Shown here: positions 18,071-26,485 of the stretch, one piece after another | Layout of the letters: each line of letters opens with the position of its first letter | How positions within the stretch are numbered: position 1 is the stretch's first letter | Assembly: GCA_947507875.1 (NCBI GenBank) | Contig: CANNQP010000018.1 | Span: 17,380 to 81,379 of the forward strand | Direction: 5' to 3' | DNA: 64,000 nt | Source of the DNA: Verrucomicrobiaceae bacterium | GTDB lineage: Bacteria > Verrucomicrobiota > Verrucomicrobiia > Verrucomicrobiales > Verrucomicrobiaceae | Notes under the pieces: model-generated | Database searches by the model: none | Seen by the model: only the letters and a program-made list of their open reading frames with translations | What the model was told of the DNA's origin: nothing | Translations under genes and position numbers: made by a program

Positions 18071-19351
18071 TCAGGGTTTCATCTCTTGATTGCAAACGCC
18101 TCGTGTTCCGGCTGGGAAGAGGTTATTGCTGAAGTGTAGGTTTTGAGGGCCACTGGCTTCTGTCGAGATGATGACATCGTAGATGTAGCGTGGCGGACCA
18201 GGGTTTTGGATGAGGTTGCCTTGGATCAAAACATTCGTCAGCGGCGGGTCATCAGCATCCTGGCCTGCATCAAATTTGAAGGGTGAACGCTCAGGTCCCC
18301 ACATCCAATGAGCGTCGCCATGGCCAAAGTCGGAGATGATGTTGTTGGCGATGATCGATCCACCGTCTGAGTTATCCGGCTTCTCGGCGGTCTTCGCATG
18401 AGAGGCGGCTCCAGGCATCAGCCCAATGGCCCAAAGATCATTGCGAGAAAACTGATTGTTGCTGATCAGGACATGACGACTCCCGTGCATCGCTTTCATG
18501 CCGATGTGGGCATGATTGATGAGGTTGTTTGAGACAATGACTTGGTCGCAGTGCAGATCAATGCCCTGGGCCGCGTTTTCAATGGAGTTGCCCAAGATGC
18601 GCGTGAATTGGCTCACCTCTGGCGCTGTGACCTGGATGGCACTGCCTTGACGCCAATTGTCAGTGTAACCTGCATCCCAAGCTTGCTGGCTGAGGTGTGG
18701 GCCTTTTTCAGGATTCTTCTTCACAAATTGCCCCAGCTTGTGGCGATCTCTCATCTCTTTGGATGCAGAAAAAACCGTTTCGATGATTCGGTTGCCTTCA
18801 ATCAAGCTATCAGTGCAGTAGCGAAGCATGATGCCCGTGCCGTCAGTGCAGCGAAAAGCATAACCTGAAATGTTGCCTTGAGTCCGATCATCAATCGCTA
18901 CGCCCATGTAATCTCGCACTAAGCAGCGACTGATGCGTGTGCCTTGTGAATCTGTGACCAAGATTGCGCCTGACTTGGTGCGGTTGTTCATCACCTTCAC
19001 GTTCTCGATCACGAGGTCACTGCATTTTTGGGCAAGGACGCCCTCCTTCCCGATGTCTGTTTTGCCTTCTGGCCGCATCAGCGTCAGGTCACGAATCTCA
19101 ATGCCTTTGGCATTCTCGATCTCAAGAATGGGTTGGTTCTGGTTTTGCTGAACGATTCGCCCTGGGCCAAAAAGCCCGCTGCGTTCGCCACGGATGCGAA
19201 TTTTTTCTGTGATCGGATAATCCCCTGCCGGAACAAAAAGCATCTGGTTCGGGTTCGCCTCCAAGGCTGCTTGGATCGACGGATACGAAGTCACCGAAAG
19301 CTCGGCCGCAGAGGCATGGGCGATCCAGAAGAGAGCAAGAAGAGGGCGCAT
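18071..19351 (-). CDS. Secreted right-handed beta-helix protein
   Basis: A 426-residue exported protein from the start MRPLLALFWIAHASAAEL, a clear signal peptide; an upstream in-frame Met would add 18 residues. Residues about 25-60 (SIQAALEANPNQMLFVPAGDYPI) are the entry of a pectate-lyase-like fold, and the rest shows PbH1-type repeats such as IEIRDLTL, LVIENVKVMNN, NISGYAFR, VIVSNNLINHAHIGMKA and VLISNNQFSRNDLWAIGL. Such proteins bind or cleave polysaccharides; no catalytic triad can be assigned. It follows the sialate esterase gene on the same strand (78 bases), perhaps in one operon acting on external glycans. Confidence 0.82.
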   Translation of the reverse strand: MRPLLALFWIAHASAAELSVTSYPSIQAALEANPNQMLFVPAGDYPITEKIRIRGERSGLFGPGRIVQQNQNQPILEIENAKGIEIRDLTLMRPEGKTDIGKEGVLAQKCSDLVIENVKVMNNRTKSGAILVTDSQGTRISRCLVRDYMGVAIDDRTQGNISGYAFRCTDGTGIMLRYCTDSLIEGNRIIETVFSASKEMRDRHKLGQFVKKNPEKGPHLSQQAWDAGYTDNWRQGSAIQVTAPEVSQFTRILGNSIENAAQGIDLHCDQVIVSNNLINHAHIGMKAMHGSRHVLISNNQFSRNDLWAIGLMPGAASHAKTAEKPDNSDGGSIIANNIISDFGHGDAHWMWGPERSPFKFDAGQDADDPPLTNVLIQGNLIQNPGPPRYIYDVIISTEASGPQNLHFSNNLFPAGTRGVCNQEMKP

Positions 19352-19429
19352 GTGATAGCAGCGGCTTTTGAGCCTGGGTTCAGATGGGTTGGAGTAAAGA
19401 GGCATAGGCTCAAAAGCCGATGCTAGGTC

Positions 19430-21145
19430 TTACTTTTTCGGAGCCGTTGCTTTGAACTTCTCCATCAGAGGCTGGAGCTTTTTTTGCAACGCTTGGTATG
19501 CCGCGCTTTTTTTGTCGTGCTTGTTCCGCTCCGCAACGAGAGCTTTGATTTCATCGGCAAGCGCCCGGCGCTCATGGGCGGATGAATCCACCTGGATGTC
19601 CACATCGTCCCAATCATCCGTGCGAAAGACGGAAGCGGGCAAGCCATCGCTGTTCACGAGGTTCGCGCCTTCGGGATTCGCAGCCCAGGCATAACGCACC
19701 GCCACAGGGTGCTTCACCTCCGTGTTGCTCACGAGCACGGCGTCCTTCCCATCGATCTTCGCGTCGGCCCACTTCCACTTTTTGTCGGCTCCAGCGATCT
19801 CAAAACGCTTCAACGCACCGCCATCGCGTGCTTTGAGACCTTCACCAGTTTGATCAAAGGTCACGCGAATCACGCCGTCCTTCACCTCGCTCGTTTTGAA
19901 GAGCGGGCCACTGTAGATCAGCTCCTTGCCGTAGTCCTTGGCCAGCGCCCAGCGTGCGAGGCGCTCGCCGGGGTCTTTTTTGTTCTTCGGATGGATGTCA
20001 TTCGCCTCGCCCACATCATTGATGATCGCCATGCCCGTCTTCGGTGTGCTGCTTAGCACGAGGCGCATGCGATCCTGCGTGAGAGCCCACGAGTCCGGCG
20101 TGCCAGGCTCTGTCGAGGGCGCGTGGTAGCTGGCGAGCTGCACGTAGTAAAAGGAGAATTCATCATTCCAGCGCTTGCGCCAGTCATTGATCATGAGCGG
20201 CAGGGTTTGATCATAAGGCACCGCGCCGGGTCTCGCATTGCCCTCGCCCTGATACCAAATTGCGCCGCGCATCGTGTAACCAACGAACGGATGAATCATC
20301 GCCGCGTAGAGCACACCGGGTCGGCCCTCGGTGAGCAGCGGACGCTTGGGTGCATCTGGCTTCTTCGGCAGTCGCTTGCGATCCACGTCCGCTTTGCCCT
20401 TCGCCGCGGCCATCGTGGCCTTCCATTGTGCAAGCTTCGTCGCGTAAGCCGCATCTGCTTTCGCTTGATCGTAGGTCGATTCATCCTTCAGCATGGCATC
20501 GACGAGCGCTTTCGTGCCCGGCAGCGTGTTCAGCGCCTCGCGACTGGTGAACGTCTCCACCGGCTTGCCACCCCAGGCCGATTTGATGACGCCGACCGGA
20601 AGGCCAAGCTCCAAATGCAGCTTGCGTGCAAAGAAGAACGCAACGGCCGAGTAATCCGCCACCGTTTGTGGCGTCGCCGCTTTCCACGAACCTTTGATGT
20701 CTTCCTGATTCTTTTCGGATGTCACCAGCGGTGCATTGAACATGCGCAGGGCGGGATGATTCGACGCCGCGATGAGCGCCGCATACTCTGGCGAGCGATT
20801 CATCGTGTAAGCCATGTTCGATTGGCCAGACGCGAACCACACCTCGCCCACCAGCACGTCCTGAATGTCGATCTTTTTCGCACCCGCTGAGATCGTCAAC
20901 ACCGCGCCCTTGGCATCGGCCGGGCCGGTTTCGATCTGTGCCCGCCATTTGCCATCTGCCGCCGCTAGGGCAGTCGCCGACTTCCCTTTGAAGGAAACCC
21001 TCACCTCGGCGCCCGCGTCTGCCTTGCCCCAGATCGCTGCGGCACGCTCGCGTTGGAGAATCATGTGATCCGAGAAGAAGTGGGGTACCTCCAGCTCCGC
21101 GAGGAGCATCGAGGGAATCAGGAGTAGGAAAAAGAGCAGCTTCAT
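19430..21145 (-). CDS. Sialate O-acetylesterase family protein
   Basis: An exported 571-residue SGNH-type esterase. Residues 1-16 are a signal peptide (MKLLFFLLLIPSMLLA). The N-terminal beta domain starts PHFFSDHMILQRERAAAIWG, characteristic of the family. Block I is EVWFASGQSNMAYT with Ser109; the later block AIWYQGEGNA is also conserved. The catalytic His is probably in EANDIHPKNKKDPGERLARWAL. The C-terminal 40 residues are charged and helical. Known family members remove O-acetyl groups from sialic acids; in environmental Verrucomicrobiota and Planctomycetota the true targets are often acetylated plant or algal glycans (inference). It is probably cotranscribed with the beta-helix gene. Confidence 0.92.
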   Translation of the reverse strand: MKLLFFLLLIPSMLLAELEVPHFFSDHMILQRERAAAIWGKADAGAEVRVSFKGKSATALAAADGKWRAQIETGPADAKGAVLTISAGAKKIDIQDVLVGEVWFASGQSNMAYTMNRSPEYAALIAASNHPALRMFNAPLVTSEKNQEDIKGSWKAATPQTVADYSAVAFFFARKLHLELGLPVGVIKSAWGGKPVETFTSREALNTLPGTKALVDAMLKDESTYDQAKADAAYATKLAQWKATMAAAKGKADVDRKRLPKKPDAPKRPLLTEGRPGVLYAAMIHPFVGYTMRGAIWYQGEGNARPGAVPYDQTLPLMINDWRKRWNDEFSFYYVQLASYHAPSTEPGTPDSWALTQDRMRLVLSSTPKTGMAIINDVGEANDIHPKNKKDPGERLARWALAKDYGKELIYSGPLFKTSEVKDGVIRVTFDQTGEGLKARDGGALKRFEIAGADKKWKWADAKIDGKDAVLVSNTEVKHPVAVRYAWAANPEGANLVNSDGLPASVFRTDDWDDVDIQVDSSAHERRALADEIKALVAERNKHDKKSAAYQALQKKLQPLMEKFKATAPKK

Positions 21146-21210
21146 GGAGTGAACATTCCTCCCAACGAAGCTCAGCCACTCTTGTTGCGGAACTTTCCGC
21201 CTGTGATGAA

Positions 21211-22278
21211 TCAGAGGTTCGCTCGCAGGTCTAGCTCATCTTCAATAGGCTGGCCCAGTAATAAATGCTCAATCAGATGACGCGATAACCAAGGCGCGCG
21301 GAGCACACCTTTGGAGCCCAATCCATTGAGAAAGCCAATGTTGGTTAACGAAGGATGAAAGCCTAACAATGCTTGACGACGATGCAGGATGGGCCTGACT
21401 CCTGTCTGAGAGCCAAGCACTTCGTAGCGTTGTTTGAACAGGCGTTGTAGCTTTTCTTCCAGAGCGGGGATCGCCTCAGCAGAGGGAGTGGCGGGATCGT
21501 TAAAGTCGAGATCGTAAGTGGGCCCCACACGCAGCTGGCCAGGCCGCACAGGCAGCATCCAGCAGCCACGATTGAGGATGCGCCGCTCTCCTCCTGTGTC
21601 GGCGCTGATGCTCAGCACGGTGCCTTGAGCGGACTTGAATGGCACCCAATCAAACCAGGGATGGCGCGCTGCTTCCCAGCCGATGCAAAAGACGGCATGA
21701 GAGAACGTGTGACCTTGCCAGCGAATCTCTGAGCAGGTTCGTTGGATGGCTTCGGGCGTGATTTGGCCCGTTAGCCAACGCCCTTGCTGTTCGAAAAGCA
21801 ATCGAGTGGTTGCGAGAAAGGCAGCAGTATCGAGCCACCCCGACTGAATCATTTCAAAGCCGCCAAACGGGGCCGAGAAGTAGTTCGCATCGACCGCTAA
21901 ATCGCCTTCAGGTTTGAGGTAGGAGCGGATTTCTTCCTGCGCGGCTCGCTTCTGCCATAGCTCAGCGGCTTTTGCGTCACGTAGCAGGCGGACGATGGGA
22001 ACCTCATGATAAAAGCGGGTTTGCAGTTCGCGTTCGAGGCTTTGGTAAAAGTTGATGGCTTCCGGGTAGAGCACCGGATAGCGCCAGCTTAGGTTAAGCC
22101 TCATGCCAGTGATGGGTGTCACGAGACCTGCGGCGACTTTGGACGAGGTGCTGGCATCGTCACGGTCCACCACGAGGAAATCAAGGCCGCGTCGCTGTGC
22201 CTGCCAAGCCAGGCAGGTGCCTGCCAAGCCGCCGCCGATGATGAGCAAGCGCGGAGAAGCAGGAAAGGACGAGGGCAT
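21211..22278 (-). CDS. FAD-dependent oxidoreductase, DAO family
   Basis: The 355-residue protein starts with the dinucleotide-binding site LLIIGGGLAGTCLAWQAQRRG, with VVDRDD as the acidic end of the second strand, then SSKVAAGLVTPITGMR as in glycine/D-amino-acid oxidases and the C-terminal domain of MnmC. Later blocks are WEAARHPWF, RVGPTYDL, TGVRPI and FLNGLGSKGVLRAPWLS, the last being the DAO/MnmC GxGxxG end. It lacks the methyltransferase half of MnmC. The function is probably oxidation of an amine or amino acid; the substrate is unknown. It is divergent from the ABC gene. Confidence 0.88.
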   Translation of the reverse strand: MPSSFPASPRLLIIGGGLAGTCLAWQAQRRGLDFLVVDRDDASTSSKVAAGLVTPITGMRLNLSWRYPVLYPEAINFYQSLERELQTRFYHEVPIVRLLRDAKAAELWQKRAAQEEIRSYLKPEGDLAVDANYFSAPFGGFEMIQSGWLDTAAFLATTRLLFEQQGRWLTGQITPEAIQRTCSEIRWQGHTFSHAVFCIGWEAARHPWFDWVPFKSAQGTVLSISADTGGERRILNRGCWMLPVRPGQLRVGPTYDLDFNDPATPSAEAIPALEEKLQRLFKQRYEVLGSQTGVRPILHRRQALLGFHPSLTNIGFLNGLGSKGVLRAPWLSRHLIEHLLLGQPIEDELDLRANL

Positions 22279-22322
22279 AGGTGAGTGAAATCGCAGCGTG
22301 GTTCCCTAGATCGTGTTCGCGG

Positions 22323-22354
22323 TCTGGCAAGCAAGCAGCTTCCTGCTTGCCAGA
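22323..22354. promoter_or_regulatory. Perfect inverted repeat between divergent genes
   Basis: TCTGGCAAGCA and TGCTTGCCAGA form a perfect 11-base-pair stem around a ten-base loop. It lies 30 bases before the preferred ABC transporter start and 45 bases from the oxidoreductase start. It could be an operator, a leader hairpin or a palindromic repeat element; no T-run follows. Confidence 0.6.
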
Positions 22355-22383
22355 AACGAACCTTTCTGGCCTATGCACAGTGC

Positions 22384-24132
22384 ATGTTGGACGCACAGAA
22401 AATTTCCCTGGAAATGGATCCCCCTCCTGGATCTGAACTCGATGTCCTGCGCTTGCTGGATGAGGTCAGCTTTTCCGTGCCCAATGGACACCTGATGGCG
22501 ATTGTCGGCCCCTCGGGTTGTGGCAAAAGCACGCTGCTCAAGGTGATCGCAGGTATTGTGGAGCAGACTTCGGGCGATTTGAAATGGGAAGGTCGTGACC
22601 TCGAGGAAGAGGAAGATCTGCATCCTGGTGAGCTCGGTTATGTGCCGCAGTTCAGTCTCGCTCATGATTTGCTCACCGTGGAAGAGTGCGTGGCTGATAG
22701 CATGGCCTTGCGCACTCAACTGCCAGGTACGGAAGATTTCGAGCCCAAGCTCGATAAAATTTTGGCCATCACGGGGCTGACGGAGCTGGCAGATCGTCGG
22801 GTCAAAGTGCTGTCCGGTGGACAAAAGCGACGTTTAGGATTGGCTCTGGAATTGGTGACCAATCCTTGCTTGCTGCTATGCGATGAGGTCACCAGTGGTC
22901 TAGACCCAAAGTCAGAGCGTGAGATCACTGAGCTGCTCCATCTATTATCGCGTGAAAATCCACGTCGGGTAGTGATCAATGTGACGCATAGTTTGGCCAG
23001 CTTGCAGGCCTTCGATAGTGTGTTGGTGATGCTGCAGGGACGTTTGGTTTTTCATGGGCCTCCGGACATGCTGACGCATTACTTCACTGTGGATCATCCA
23101 GAAGAGGTTTACCTGCGACTGTCGCAGCGAGACCCGCTGGCATGGCATGAATCTTGGTTAAAGAAGCGGCAGCATTACGAGGCGATGCTCATCAAGCCTG
23201 AGCCGGCAAAGCAGATCTCCAGTGAAGTCGCCGTGCCTGATGATCCTGAGCATGAAGCTGCGGCTCCCGAAGAATTGCCCAGCATGCTGAGTCAGGTCTT
23301 CACCTTGCTGCATCGTCGATGGATGATTTTTCGCCGAGATGCTGGGCAGGTTTGGTTGCATCTTGCCATGCTTTTGGGTTTTCCTCTTCTGGTTGTCATC
23401 TTCGCTCTCGATGGTATCAAGCCTTTGCGCCAACTTAGCCTCAGACAAGAATCGAACATTCTTCAGGAACTGACACAAGCGACACAGCATCTAGTCGAGC
23501 AGCTGAACGCAGGTGGCTTGGTCAGCGGACTTGTCATGCTACAGGTTGTCCTTGTCACACTGATGGCCAGCAACAATGCTGCCCGGGAGATCGCTGGAGA
23601 GCGTCAAATCTTGGAACGTGAAAAGTTGGGAGGACTGCGCATCAGTGCTTACGTGCTTAGCAAAGTGCTATTCCTAGGGGTCTTTGTACTGGCTCAAAGC
23701 ATCTGGATGGGCATTTTTGTCGATATGATCACCGGAGGCTTGCCGGGTGACCTGATCGTCAAACTCGTGCTGCTGATTTTGGTCTCAGCGGCAATGACCA
23801 GTGTCTGTCTTGGCATCAGTGCGCTGTGCCGGACTCCAGAAAAAGCGACGATTCTTAGCATCTATTTGGTTGGCTTTCAGTTGCCATTGTCGGGTGCGGT
23901 CTTGAGTTTGCCTGACTGGATTGAGGGAGTTGTGAATCCTTTCATAGCGGCTTTCTGGGCTTGGTCTGGCAGTCTGCGCAGCATGAGCGATACTGCGTTT
24001 TATGAGGCTGTGAAAAAGGTCACGGAAACAAGCCTAGTGACTCCTGAAATGGCTGCTTTTGCTCTGCTAGCTCATGCTCTGATCGGAGTCACCATGGCTT
24101 ATGTCGGCAGCAAGGGGAGTCAGTGGGATTAA
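22384..24132 (+). CDS. ABCG-type ABC transporter, ATPase fused to membrane domain
   Basis: A 582-residue half transporter with the ATPase first and membrane domain last, the ABCG/White order. Walker A is GPSGCGKST at 42-50, the Q loop is in LGYVPQFSLAHD, the signature is LSGGQKRRLGLAL and Walker B is LLLCDEVTSGLDP with the H loop in NVTHS. From about residue 310 an ABC2-type membrane domain with about six spans follows (LAMLLGFPLLVVIFAL onward). I chose the ATG at 22384; an upstream in-frame start at 22285 would put the inverted repeat in the coding region. The substrate is unknown. It is alone on its strand and divergent from the oxidoreductase gene. Confidence 0.9.
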   Translation: MLDAQKISLEMDPPPGSELDVLRLLDEVSFSVPNGHLMAIVGPSGCGKSTLLKVIAGIVEQTSGDLKWEGRDLEEEEDLHPGELGYVPQFSLAHDLLTVEECVADSMALRTQLPGTEDFEPKLDKILAITGLTELADRRVKVLSGGQKRRLGLALELVTNPCLLLCDEVTSGLDPKSEREITELLHLLSRENPRRVVINVTHSLASLQAFDSVLVMLQGRLVFHGPPDMLTHYFTVDHPEEVYLRLSQRDPLAWHESWLKKRQHYEAMLIKPEPAKQISSEVAVPDDPEHEAAAPEELPSMLSQVFTLLHRRWMIFRRDAGQVWLHLAMLLGFPLLVVIFALDGIKPLRQLSLRQESNILQELTQATQHLVEQLNAGGLVSGLVMLQVVLVTLMASNNAAREIAGERQILEREKLGGLRISAYVLSKVLFLGVFVLAQSIWMGIFVDMITGGLPGDLIVKLVLLILVSAAMTSVCLGISALCRTPEKATILSIYLVGFQLPLSGAVLSLPDWIEGVVNPFIAAFWAWSGSLRSMSDTAFYEAVKKVTETSLVTPEMAAFALLAHALIGVTMAYVGSKGSQWD

Positions 24133-24166
24133 ATCTCATTGAGGATTTACAGCAAAACCCACAAAA

Positions 24167-24208
24167 GAGGAATTCCCCCCTCAGGTTACCCTGAGAGAGG
24201 AATTCTTC
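24167..24208. terminator. Hairpin between convergent genes
   Basis: A long imperfect hairpin with loop TTAC: CTCAGG pairs with CCTGAG, followed by a C-rich strand pairing with GAGAG with two mismatches, and outer GAGGAATTC-type arms. It sits between the ABC transporter end and the beta-barrel end, so it may stop both transcripts. There is no clear T-run on either strand. Confidence 0.5.
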
Positions 24209-24241
24209 ATCAACACATCAACTCTATCGACCTCCGTAGGT

Positions 24242-24997
24242 TCAGAATGTGAATCCCACGGCCATTTTATAGAAGGAGTTGTTCACGCCTCCAGCGGCAT
24301 CTACACCGCCAGTGAAGCGAACGAACAATCCTTTGTCAGCGTTCCTGAACTGAATGTAAGGGCCAACCCAAGTGTAGATGGCATCACCCACATCGGTTGT
24401 AAGATCAGCACCGCCAGACAATTGCTCAGCATGCAGGCCTGCTGAAAAGACATTGTTGAATCGATAACCAACATTTCCCCAAAAATGGAGATAGCTGAAC
24501 GAGGTGGGGCCGTAATCGCCGATGGGAAGGTAGGCACCGAAATAGACCTGACCTTCCCATTTCGCTGAGGAGAGGTTCAGCGTGAAGTTCGGCACCCAAC
24601 CATCATTAATCTCACTTTTAGTGCCACCTCCACTCAGAAGACCCCCACTCACAAAGCCGATCTGTGGGTTGAAGGATAGATAGTCAGTGAGTTTGTAGTT
24701 AAGGCCAAGACCGAACTCGTTCCAATTACCGAAACCTGAATCGAGGGTGCCGGCACTCCAGAAGTTGCCGTAAGCGGTTAAGGACGTTGTATCACTTAGG
24801 TTGTAATAACCCGTGAAAGCAGGCACGAAACCAAAGAAGGTATCGGAGTTGAGGGTGATGGTCGCACCGAATGGAATTGTCGAATTGACGGTCGTCGATG
24901 CAGGTGTTGGGCTATCAGTGCCTGCTTGGATGGGCTGGATTGGCATCCAGCTGATCGTGCAGGCAAGTCCAATTGCGAGTATTGATCGTTGTGTCAT
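24242..24997 (-). CDS. Putative outer-membrane beta-barrel protein
   Basis: A 251-residue exported protein with signal peptide ending IQAG at about residue 26. The mature part alternates aromatic and small residues (FTGYYNLSDTTSLTAYGNFW, FGLGLNYKLTDYLSFNPQIGF, YFGAYLPIGDYG) in strands separated by glycine turns, and ends with F (YKMAVGFTF), the pattern of outer-membrane beta barrels. About ten to twelve strands fit. I do not recognise a named family. It is a single gene with a long non-coding stretch in front of it. Function unknown; porin-like or structural. Confidence 0.7.
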   Translation of the reverse strand: MTQRSILAIGLACTISWMPIQPIQAGTDSPTPASTTVNSTIPFGATITLNSDTFFGFVPAFTGYYNLSDTTSLTAYGNFWSAGTLDSGFGNWNEFGLGLNYKLTDYLSFNPQIGFVSGGLLSGGGTKSEINDGWVPNFTLNLSSAKWEGQVYFGAYLPIGDYGPTSFSYLHFWGNVGYRFNNVFSAGLHAEQLSGGADLTTDVGDAIYTWVGPYIQFRNADKGLFVRFTGGVDAAGGVNNSFYKMAVGFTF

Positions 24998-25710
24998 TTT
25001 GGTTTTTTATTTTTGTTATTCTACGGGGCTCAGCCTTGAGGTGATGGGGGTTCCTAAGGCGGTTAAAGCTTTCAGCACCTGTTGTGCCATTGGGTTTTTT
25101 CTATGATAAAGCCTTTTGCTCTACGTAATTCCGAATCGAGCTTAGAATTAATAAGCTCTTTGCTGAACCCTTTCTAAGTGTTCCGTTTGATTTGAGCTAA
25201 CTTACGACGTGTAAAAAGTTTGATGGAAGCTGCATGCGAATGCAGTGGGCATAAGAACGAATGCCATATTTGGCCACGTGCTTGGGGTTAACTTCGTGAA
25301 CTGAAAATTATTCAAGCAAATGAGATCGAGATTTATGCAAAGTAAGTTAAACTTCATCTTGATCACATGCTGTTGGATGGAATTCAGGCATGTCCAAAGC
25401 AGCACGGTGTTATATGCACGATTTGATTTCGAAAAGCATCCGGCTTGGGTGATTTCACCAAGGGGGGAGTCGCTAAGGTGGCAAGAGGTATTCTCGTTGC
25501 TGGTGTTTCTCTGGAACTGATCCAGGGCGCGCATCGGGTCCGCCTCCAGTTATTGACCCGATTAGTCTGTGAGGATTTCTGCCGTTGTTCTAAGATGAAG
25601 CCTCCCGAGCTATTTGCACCAGTTGGGGGATACCATCCTTGTGTCCTTTGTGATGGCCTGATTCATAGCTGGTTTGCGGTTGCTGAAGCCCTTGGTCTTC
25701 AGGCTCTATC
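24998..25710. other. Gene-poor stretch with no convincing coding region
   Basis: About 710 bases, clearly richer in A+T than the surroundings. Open frames on both strands are short and have no recognisable composition, motif or ribosome-binding site. The part next to 24997 should hold the barrel gene promoter and leader. It may contain decayed genes or an unrecognised RNA. Confidence 0.5.
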
Positions 25711-26385
25711 CTAAAGCTTGCGGATCTGAACATGGCGGATTTTCCCGGTCGTGTTCCAAGTCGCAAAGCCAAAGGGCAGGCAGTGGTCGATGTAGCCGGG
25801 TCGTAGGCTGACCCTCCTGCCTAGAATGCTAACGTTCACGACACGCTTGTGATTGACCCAGACTCGAAGATCCTCAGCGCGGACTTCAATTCTTACATGA
25901 TGCCATGCGCCATTTTGAAAACGCTGTTCTGCCCTTGTGGAGTTTTCGCTCGCGTCTTTGAAATCGATGCTTGAGATGCCAGTGAGGGTGCCGCCCCAGC
26001 CACCGATGACAAAAGTAGCATGGGCTTGATGACTGGACACCGGAAAGGTGCACATTCCGAAAATGTCATCCCCGTCAGCTCGCATGGCTTCATATTCTAT
26101 CGAGTAATGGATGCTAGGTAACCCTAGGGTGCCCCAAGCGGTGAATTTGCATCCACTCATGGGAAGTCCTGGCATTAGGGTCAGCTCCTTGTTCTGGATG
26201 GAAAAATTCCCCTCCTCAGGGATATTCGCTTTCTCCCAGTAAGTATGGAATCTAGGATCGAGCAAATCCCATTGATGAACCTTAGGGGTCTCGACCGCTG
26301 GCCGACAGCCCATGAGCATCGCGCAGGCTGTGACGATTCGGGCTGTTTTGACTGCGGCCGACTTGGTCCATAACAAAAACGTCAT
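25711..26385 (-). CDS. DUF1080-like lipoprotein
   Basis: From the ATG at 26385 the protein has 224 residues. It begins with a lipoprotein signal ending MLMGC, so the mature protein is lipid-anchored outside the inner membrane. The rest is a beta-sandwich of the DUF1080/3-keto-disaccharide-hydrolase type: SIEYEAMRADGDDIFGMCTFPV, FVIGGWGG, GISSIDFKDASEN, WHHVRIEVRAEDLRVWVN and PFGFATWNTTGKIRHVQIRKL. This exact layout is common in Planctomycetota and Verrucomicrobiota (recollection). An upstream start at 26406 would place a 12-base palindrome inside the coding region. It faces the ROK regulator gene, which probably controls it. Substrate unknown. Confidence 0.75.
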   Translation of the reverse strand: MTFLLWTKSAAVKTARIVTACAMLMGCRPAVETPKVHQWDLLDPRFHTYWEKANIPEEGNFSIQNKELTLMPGLPMSGCKFTAWGTLGLPSIHYSIEYEAMRADGDDIFGMCTFPVSSHQAHATFVIGGWGGTLTGISSIDFKDASENSTRAEQRFQNGAWHHVRIEVRAEDLRVWVNHKRVVNVSILGRRVSLRPGYIDHCLPFGFATWNTTGKIRHVQIRKL

Positions 26386-26454
26386 ACGAGCTCGTACGTT
26401 TGGCATGGTTCTTTCGAAAGAAAAACTGGTGGAAGTTATGGCAGTTAGCTGCCA
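26385..26454. promoter_or_regulatory. Three dyads in the ROK/DUF1080 divergent region
   Basis: Perfect palindromes TACGAGCTCGTA (26385-26396) and TTCTTTCGAAAGAA (26409-26422) have centres 25 bases apart; TGGCAG-TTAG-CTGCCA follows at 26439-26454. They fill the space between the two start codons. They are candidate operators for the ROK regulator (inference). Confidence 0.55.
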
Positions 26455-26485
26455 AGGAAGAGGATTAGCATTTTTTTGATACACT

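Noticed and set aside
25202..25534. 110-residue frame on the minus strand in the AT-rich gap
   Set aside because: No motif, mixed composition, and no ribosome-binding site; not enough to call a gene.
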